A stretch of 13,412 nucleotides of DNA from Podochytrium sp. JEL0797 (Eukaryota > Chytridiomycota > Chytridiomycetes > Chytridiales > Chytriomycetaceae): positions 1-13,412 of the forward strand of contig JADGJG010000723.1 of the NCBI GenBank assembly GCA_027596195.1, given 5' to 3'. A model generated the notes under the pieces. The model was not told the DNA's origin. It did no database searches and saw only the letters and a program-made list of their open reading frames with translations. Positions 9,313 to 13,412 of the stretch are shown here, piece after piece. A program made the position numbers and the translations under genes. Positions within the stretch are counted from its first letter, which is position 1. Each line of letters starts with the position of its first letter.

Positions 9313-10021
9313 TCAAAGCTTTCCGGTCCAGATTCTCTTGACAAACGCGGTGATTCCGACGTCGGTGGTGTTGAACAAGAAGCATCCGTACAGCACGACT
9401 CCAGTCACAACTCTGAGGGTCCATGTGGCGACCGTGTTGAGAGCTCCGTATTTGCGGACGGGGATGTAATCTTGGACCATGCAGTCGAAACCCTGGGGTG
9501 GGAAGAGGGAGAGGTATTGGAATCCACGCAACACGACTTGATCACAGAATGCATACCATGTGTGTGTGGAGCGGCAACACGACTCCGAGACCGAAGTCGA
9601 CGAGCGGAATGGGACCCAGAGCAAGAGCAGAACAGACCAGGGGAATGGTCACGACGCTCAGGCCGCGTTCAAAGTTCCAGTGGTACGAGCCGTGCACTTT
9701 GGACTTGGTGTCGAGGTCGGCTGAGGAACCCGTTAGTTTACTAGGGCAATCGATGCGGCAATCTCACCTGCGTTCGAGGCAGTGGCGGTTTCGACGCCAG
9801 GCGCGGCGGCGGAGAGAGTGCGAGAGCCCTTGGCGAAGTGCGCGAGGGGCGCTATAAAACAAGTGAGTAAGCAGGTGCGGTTTCCCTAGGAAACCAGTCC
9901 TAGGCGATCCCTAGGAAACCAGGCAAAACAAGCAGTTACCCGCGTGGAATCCTCTCCTGGCCAAGTTGACACGAACACTCGAAGCAAAGGCAAGCGATCT
10001 CGGCGTGGCGGCAAATAGCAT
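9313..10021 (-). CDS. SDH4: Succinate dehydrogenase membrane anchor subunit, CybS/SDHD (copy A)
   Basis: This is the small membrane anchor of mitochondrial complex II, which holds heme b and the ubiquinone site in the inner membrane. Exons are 10021-9940, 9851-9768, 9720-9557 and 9492-9313, with GT-AG introns of 88, 47 and 64 nt, giving 169 residues. The first exon codes a basic, Ser/Arg-rich mitochondrial presequence (MLFAATPRSLAFASS, then VRVNLARRGFHA). Conserved blocks are HGSYHWNFERGLSV, the heme-ligand region LPLHTHMGFDCMVQDYIP with the His and the Asp-Tyr pair, and the C-terminal FNTTDVGITAFVKRIW. Three membrane segments are visible. The start is supported by the presequence and by a phase-1 join that restores one frame. 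A paralog on the other strand begins only 30 bp away. Splice sites are inferred, the family is certain. Confidence 0.93.
9879..9922. repeat. Palindrome and 14-bp direct repeat inside SDHD-A intron 1
   Basis: GGTTTCC (9879-9885) and GGAAACC (9889-9895) form a 7-bp hairpin with a 3-nt loop. CCCTAGGAAACCAG occurs twice, at 9884-9897 and 9909-9922, with CCTAGG between. Both repeats lie within the 88-nt intron. Confidence 0.8.
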
Positions 10022-10051
10022 TTTTGCTCCTTTTTTTCGATCTCCACACAA
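10022..10051. promoter_or_regulatory. 30-bp divergent spacer between the two SDHD genes
   Basis: This is the whole space between the two start codons. It is pyrimidine-rich on the plus strand, with a run of seven T (10031-10037). It is too short for two separate promoters, so each gene's promoter must reach into the first exon of the other, or transcripts overlap. Confidence 0.6.
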
Positions 10052-10739
10052 ATGCATCGCATTATGAGAGTGTCGCCAATCCGCATTTCAAACTTAAGAA
10101 GGACAACGGGTAACTTGATTCTCGGTTATTTTCAACGATAATAACGATGTTTAGAAATCGCTTTCCGCCCGTTTCGCTTCGTTCACTCTTCGTCATCCCC
10201 AACTTCACTCGCACAACCAACTCCTCGCCAAACCCTTCTCGATCCAAATGCGAATCATCCCGTTGCTGCTTTTGAATCCCTGAAATCGAAACTGCATGGA
10301 AGCGAGCACTGGATGGCCGAGCGTTTCTATAGTTTCTTGCTGATTCCGTGTCTTGCCACCGCCCTTGTCGCCGGTCCCGTCACCATCAATGATCTTTTGT
10401 TGGGTGTGTTGCTTCCTGTTCATGTCCACATGGTGCGCCCTTGTTTCTTTTCGCGATTCTTCGAACCCCGCCCCCCCCGCTTCCAACGTCTGTCGGCTTT
10501 CTGAATTCCAATTCTGAACCTTGCAGGGCTTTGATTGCATGATTCAAGATTACATTCCGGCGCGTAAATTCGGAAAATGGCATACCGTCAGCACGTGGGG
10601 ATTACGCGTCGTGACGGGATTGGTCTTGTACAGTTTGTTTGTGTTCAATACCATGGATGTTGGAATCACGTCGTTTGTCCAGCGGTTGTGGGCGGGGAGG
10701 TCCGAGAGAGTGTTGAGGGTTGTGGATGAGCAGGAGTGA
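10052..10739 (+). CDS. SDH4: Succinate dehydrogenase membrane anchor subunit, CybS/SDHD (copy B)
   Basis: This is the second complex II anchor paralog. Exons are 10052-10109, 10155-10432 and 10527-10739, giving 182 residues, with introns of 45 and 94 nt. The first exon codes a basic presequence (MHRIMRVSPIRISNLRRTT); its phase-1 donor GGTAACT sits at the same place as in copy A. Conserved blocks are HGSEHWMAERFYSF, LPVHVHMGFDCMIQDYIP with the heme-ligand His and the Asp-Tyr pair, and FNTMDVGITSFVQRLW. The last intron interrupts both paralogs at exactly HM-GFD. The middle intron of copy A is absent here. A longer tail (SERVLRVVDEQE) extends past the usual end. It may be a second isoform of Sdh4 or, by analogy with yeast Tim18, a relative with another job. 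An alternative start at 10147 gives a presequence-like peptide but in the wrong frame. Confidence 0.9.
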
Positions 10740-10876
10740 TTTCGATTTTTGCGTGTGTTTTGTTGTGAATTAGAAAAACATTGGGAGTGAGAGGAGTGTG
10801 GTTTTGCATTATGATATTCATTTTAAAAAAAGAGCGCTTGCCCTTTTCGCAGACTTTCACAAGTTTCTCGCCGAAA

Positions 10877-12878
10877 ATGAAGCTGAGGCAGATCGCGGCA
10901 ATCGCTATATTCGCCACCCCTATTCACGCACAATCGTGCGAATCCTATACTACCGGATACTGCTCTCAATTCGTCAATTATCCCGTATACTTGGCGGGAA
11001 CAAATACAATCGCGTCGACTGAAGCCGCGATGAAAGCTGGAGGCTTGGACCTCCTTCTCATGCTCAACTCTTCCACACCAGCTGATCGCCCTTGCGTCTC
11101 TACATATCTCGAATGGATCTGTTACGCGTCGTATCCTGATTGCACAAACGGTAAACCATCAATTTCCCCCCCGTAAAAACTGAGATTTACATGCTTGAAG
11201 GTACCTTGCTCAACGTTCCTTGCAAATCCGTTTGCGAGAGCGCGGTTTCTCAGTGTCAATCAATGTTCCAGTTATTTGGAAAGATGAGTTTGCTTCCGAA
11301 TTGTGCTGATAATGTGCTGGGCTTGGCGGTTCCATATGGAACGACTTCAGACTGTCTCGGATATGTCGCTCCCTCCATCAGTCCCACACCGCCTCCAAGC
11401 AACTATACCATGACATGCCCATCATTCTTGATCAAGGATCCTGCGTACAGTGACAGTAACCCAAATCAGGTTCTTCCTTCCACGCTAGGACAGTCTTGCA
11501 ACAGCGGCTGGTACACAAAATATATTCAAAAAACGCCTCAATCTAACCAATGTGCTATTCCAGTTGCATTCCGTGCCCGCCAATGCATCAATTTTACGAC
11601 CCGACTGACATTGCAAACTGGAGTATCCTCAACCAACTTTTTACGGCTCTCTCGTTCCTCGGGTCCTTGTTCATAGTGGTTTCTTACAGCATCTTTCCGA
11701 GCAAACGCGGGCATCCAGGTATACCGAATTTAACCTGTTGTGGAGTTGCTGCAGCTTGCTTATTTTATGTTTGAATTTTAAGGCGCGATCATACTCTTCT
11801 TTTCAATCGGATCTTTGTTCTTGCATGCTTTCCAGCTTCCCGAAATTGGCAATGGATATCGAACTACGTGTCTCGATGATATCACGGCTGCCATGCATGG
11901 CAACAGTTCATTCTGTATTGTGCAGTCTTTTGTGCAGGCCTTCTCGGCGCTGCTTCTTCTGTTTTGGATTAATGTGTTTATGGTGAATTTGCATCTTACG
12001 ATTGTGTGGAGAAAGGATTTGATTGGGGAGAGGTATGCCGTGTTGGGAGTAGTTGCGGTTTTGTATGCCGGAATTCCGGCGACTAGTTTGACGGTGCTTG
12101 GGACAGCTGCTAGTAATGGGTTCATGTGTATGGCGGATGGAGAGCATGTGAGGCAGTGGCTTTTGTATCCTATGGGTGTGGTTGGGTGGCCGGGGGTGTT
12201 TCTCACGTTTTATACTGTTGGGTTCTTGGTGGTGAAGTTGATGAGTGCTCCTGCTGAGGCTGTGACTATGAAATTTAAACCTAGTGGGGGGGATTCTGAT
12301 CAGAGATCAAGTGGATTGCATTCTGATGTGTTGAAGACAGTGAGTAAATGGGGGTTGAATCAGGATTCATTTGTGAATGAGGGGAAGAGTTCTCAAATTG
12401 GGAAAGGGGTGCAACACAAACTCTCGATTAAGCCGGATGTGGCGGATGATGTGACCAAATGCGCGCGCAGACTGACGAAACATCGGGAAAAGATGTGGAG
12501 TGTTGTGGTGAAAAGTTGGAGGTCTCTTGTGATGTGTGTTGCTATTGTGCTTGTTTTTGGATCATTTTGGGTGAGTTTTTCGTTTCATTATCTTGCAACT
12601 AAATGATTTGCTTGATGCAATTGTAGTACATAAATCTGGAACTTGTTATTCTATATCAATCTGTGACGAATGAGACACCATGGCTTGTGGAATGGTACAC
12701 TTGTGTGTTGCAAGGAAATAACCAGGCAGCTTGTGCGGAAGTCGTGGCACCATTTGTTCCCAACATAGTAACAATGGCTTTGGCCAATACCACTTCGTGT
12801 ATTGGATTTGTTACGTTTTTAATTTTTGGAACTGGAGTGTATGGGGAGTGGAAAAGACTTTTGATGGAACAGAGCTGA
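10877..12878 (+). CDS. Frizzled-like seven-transmembrane receptor
   Basis: Five exons (10877-11150, 11201-11510, 11564-11718, 11783-12570, 12627-12878) give 592 residues; introns are 50, 53, 64 and 56 nt. A signal peptide (residues 1-19) precedes an ectodomain with exactly ten cysteines at 21, 29, 73, 82, 89, 99, 103, 110, 126 and 143, the number in a Frizzled cysteine-rich domain. After a Pro/Ser linker comes CNSGCCIPCPP, restored by splicing an intron with a TCTAACC branch site. Membrane segments lie at about 218-239, 247-265, 290-321, 331-353, 372-400, 494-519 and 552-579. Loop 3 is long and basic (about 401-490). The Frizzled KTxxxW motif after TM7 is missing; the tail reads VYGEWKRLLMEQS. 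Related receptors are known in Dictyostelium and early-branching fungi. Fungi lack Wnt and Dishevelled, so the ligand is unknown. Start: first Met before the signal peptide. Confidence 0.88.
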
Positions 12879-13275
12879 GGGATCATTTTCTATTCAAATT
12901 AAAAAAGAAATCCCACATTCTTGCCGTATTCCTCCACTTCCCAATTATTTCGTGAAAGAGTTAGGTTCAATAATGCGTAACTAGAAAGAGAGCAAATTGA
13001 ATCTTTTATGTCTCACTGGGTGGGTGAGGGCTCCAGCATCAGCAGCATTGCGTGCATTTCATCATACCCAAGGTGGTTATGGTGTTGAACAGGGTCCCTC
13101 CTTCTTAAAAGCACTGAACTTGGAGGATTAGGGGGCTACGTAGTTTAATAAACTAGACTATACAACAACAAATAAAATAAAAATTGAATTTCCAAAAAAT
13201 CTCAATCGAATCCCATTTCCTCCATTCTCGTACAACAGTCTGGTGTGTTAATTCACGGTGGTTTCCCGTCTCCCC

Positions 13276-13308
13276 GGGCCCACCAGTCAAGGATTGGCTG
13301 ATGGGCCC
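13276..13308. repeat. Imperfect 13-bp inverted repeat with 7-nt loop
   Basis: GGGCCCACCAGTC (13276-13288) faces GGCTGATGGGCCC (13296-13308). Eleven of 13 positions pair, and one of the other two is a G-U pair in RNA. The loop is AAGGATT. It lies at the 3' side of a possible minus-strand ORF. Confidence 0.65.
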
Positions 13309-13412
13309 TGCGTGTAATGTGTGGAGCGCGAGTCTTTGTGGCGAGTCTCATGATTTGATTTTGCGAGTCCCATAGCGGTTGCGATTTCTTGAAGGGTGAT
13401 GTCTCTTTTTGT
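13287..13412 (-). CDS. Possible end of an unrecognised gene running off the right edge
   Basis: The minus strand from the window edge is open for 41 codons and ends in TGA. It begins TKRDITLQEIATAMGLAKSN, which looks like a helix-turn-helix segment of the kind seen in DNA-binding or transposase proteins. A second frame is open over the same bases for longer, and an intron could change the reading. I cannot name a family, and the match could be chance. Confidence 0.2.
   Translation of the reverse strand, partial: TKRDITLQEIATAMGLAKSNHETRHKDSRSTHYTQGPSANP

Larger units (their letters stand above)
12879..13412. other. Right flank without a named gene
   Basis: This 534-bp region includes the 3' flank of the Frizzled-like gene, an AT-rich stretch at about 13140-13190 with several AATAAA-like motifs, and a GC-rich hairpin at 13276-13308. 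I see no complete gene. Confidence 0.5.

Noticed and set aside
9160..9857. Plus-strand open frames over 9160-9857
   Set aside because: They are antisense to the SDHD-A exons, which match a known family; these are shadows.
10147..10272. Alternative SDHD-B start MFRNRFPPVSLRSL, which looks like a mitochondrial presequence
   Set aside because: It is in another frame than the conserved HGSEHW part, and no AG acceptor lies between to allow a splice. The exon from 10052 joins in frame and matches the copy A intron position.
11191..11676. Frame from 11191 read straight through to 11676
   Set aside because: After about 11510 the frame loses the Frizzled pattern. Splicing out 11511-11563, with a TCTAACC branch site, restores the CIPCPP block and TM1.

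Overview
The window looks like nuclear DNA of a fungus, most likely a zoosporic lineage of the Chytridiomycota type. The reasons are short GT-AG introns (mostly 45-90 nt), fungal-style housekeeping genes, a Frizzled-like receptor with a 10-cysteine ectodomain, a single-exon rhodopsin-like 7TM protein, and plant-style LRR sequences joined to F-box starts. The lineage call is an inference; I could not search a database. All exon structures below were built by hand from reading frames, splice signals and conserved protein blocks.

Left part (1-2527): a C-rich low-complexity edge, then two ubiquitin-pathway genes head to head. On the minus strand is csn5 (COP9 signalosome deneddylase, cut off at the left edge). 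On the plus strand is a UEV/MMS2-type ubiquitin-conjugating enzyme variant. They share a 314-bp intergenic region.

Middle part (2528-6233): a graveyard of F-box/LRR sequences. Four decayed copies lie on both strands with stops, frameshifts and deletions. An apparently intact 7TM receptor gene (4747-5595) sits among them, and the 5' fragment of an NmrA-type NAD(P)-binding protein lies at the right end.

Right-middle (6603-8915): a two-exon DUF5662-like (HD-type) protein of unknown function, an unrecognised stretch with a doubtful ORF, and an intact F-box protein with an N-terminal coiled coil.

Right part (9313-12878): two paralogous genes for the succinate dehydrogenase membrane anchor subunit (SDHD/Sdh4, CybS), divergent, with only 30 bp between their start codons. 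They are followed by a five-exon Frizzled-like receptor. The last 534 bp hold no gene I can name; a possible minus-strand gene end reaches the right edge.

The strongest points for follow-up are the 30-bp divergent SDHD pair, the two unrelated 7TM receptors, the bidirectional LRR pseudogene cluster, and an excess of the hexamer ACGCGT (an MCB-like element) across the window.
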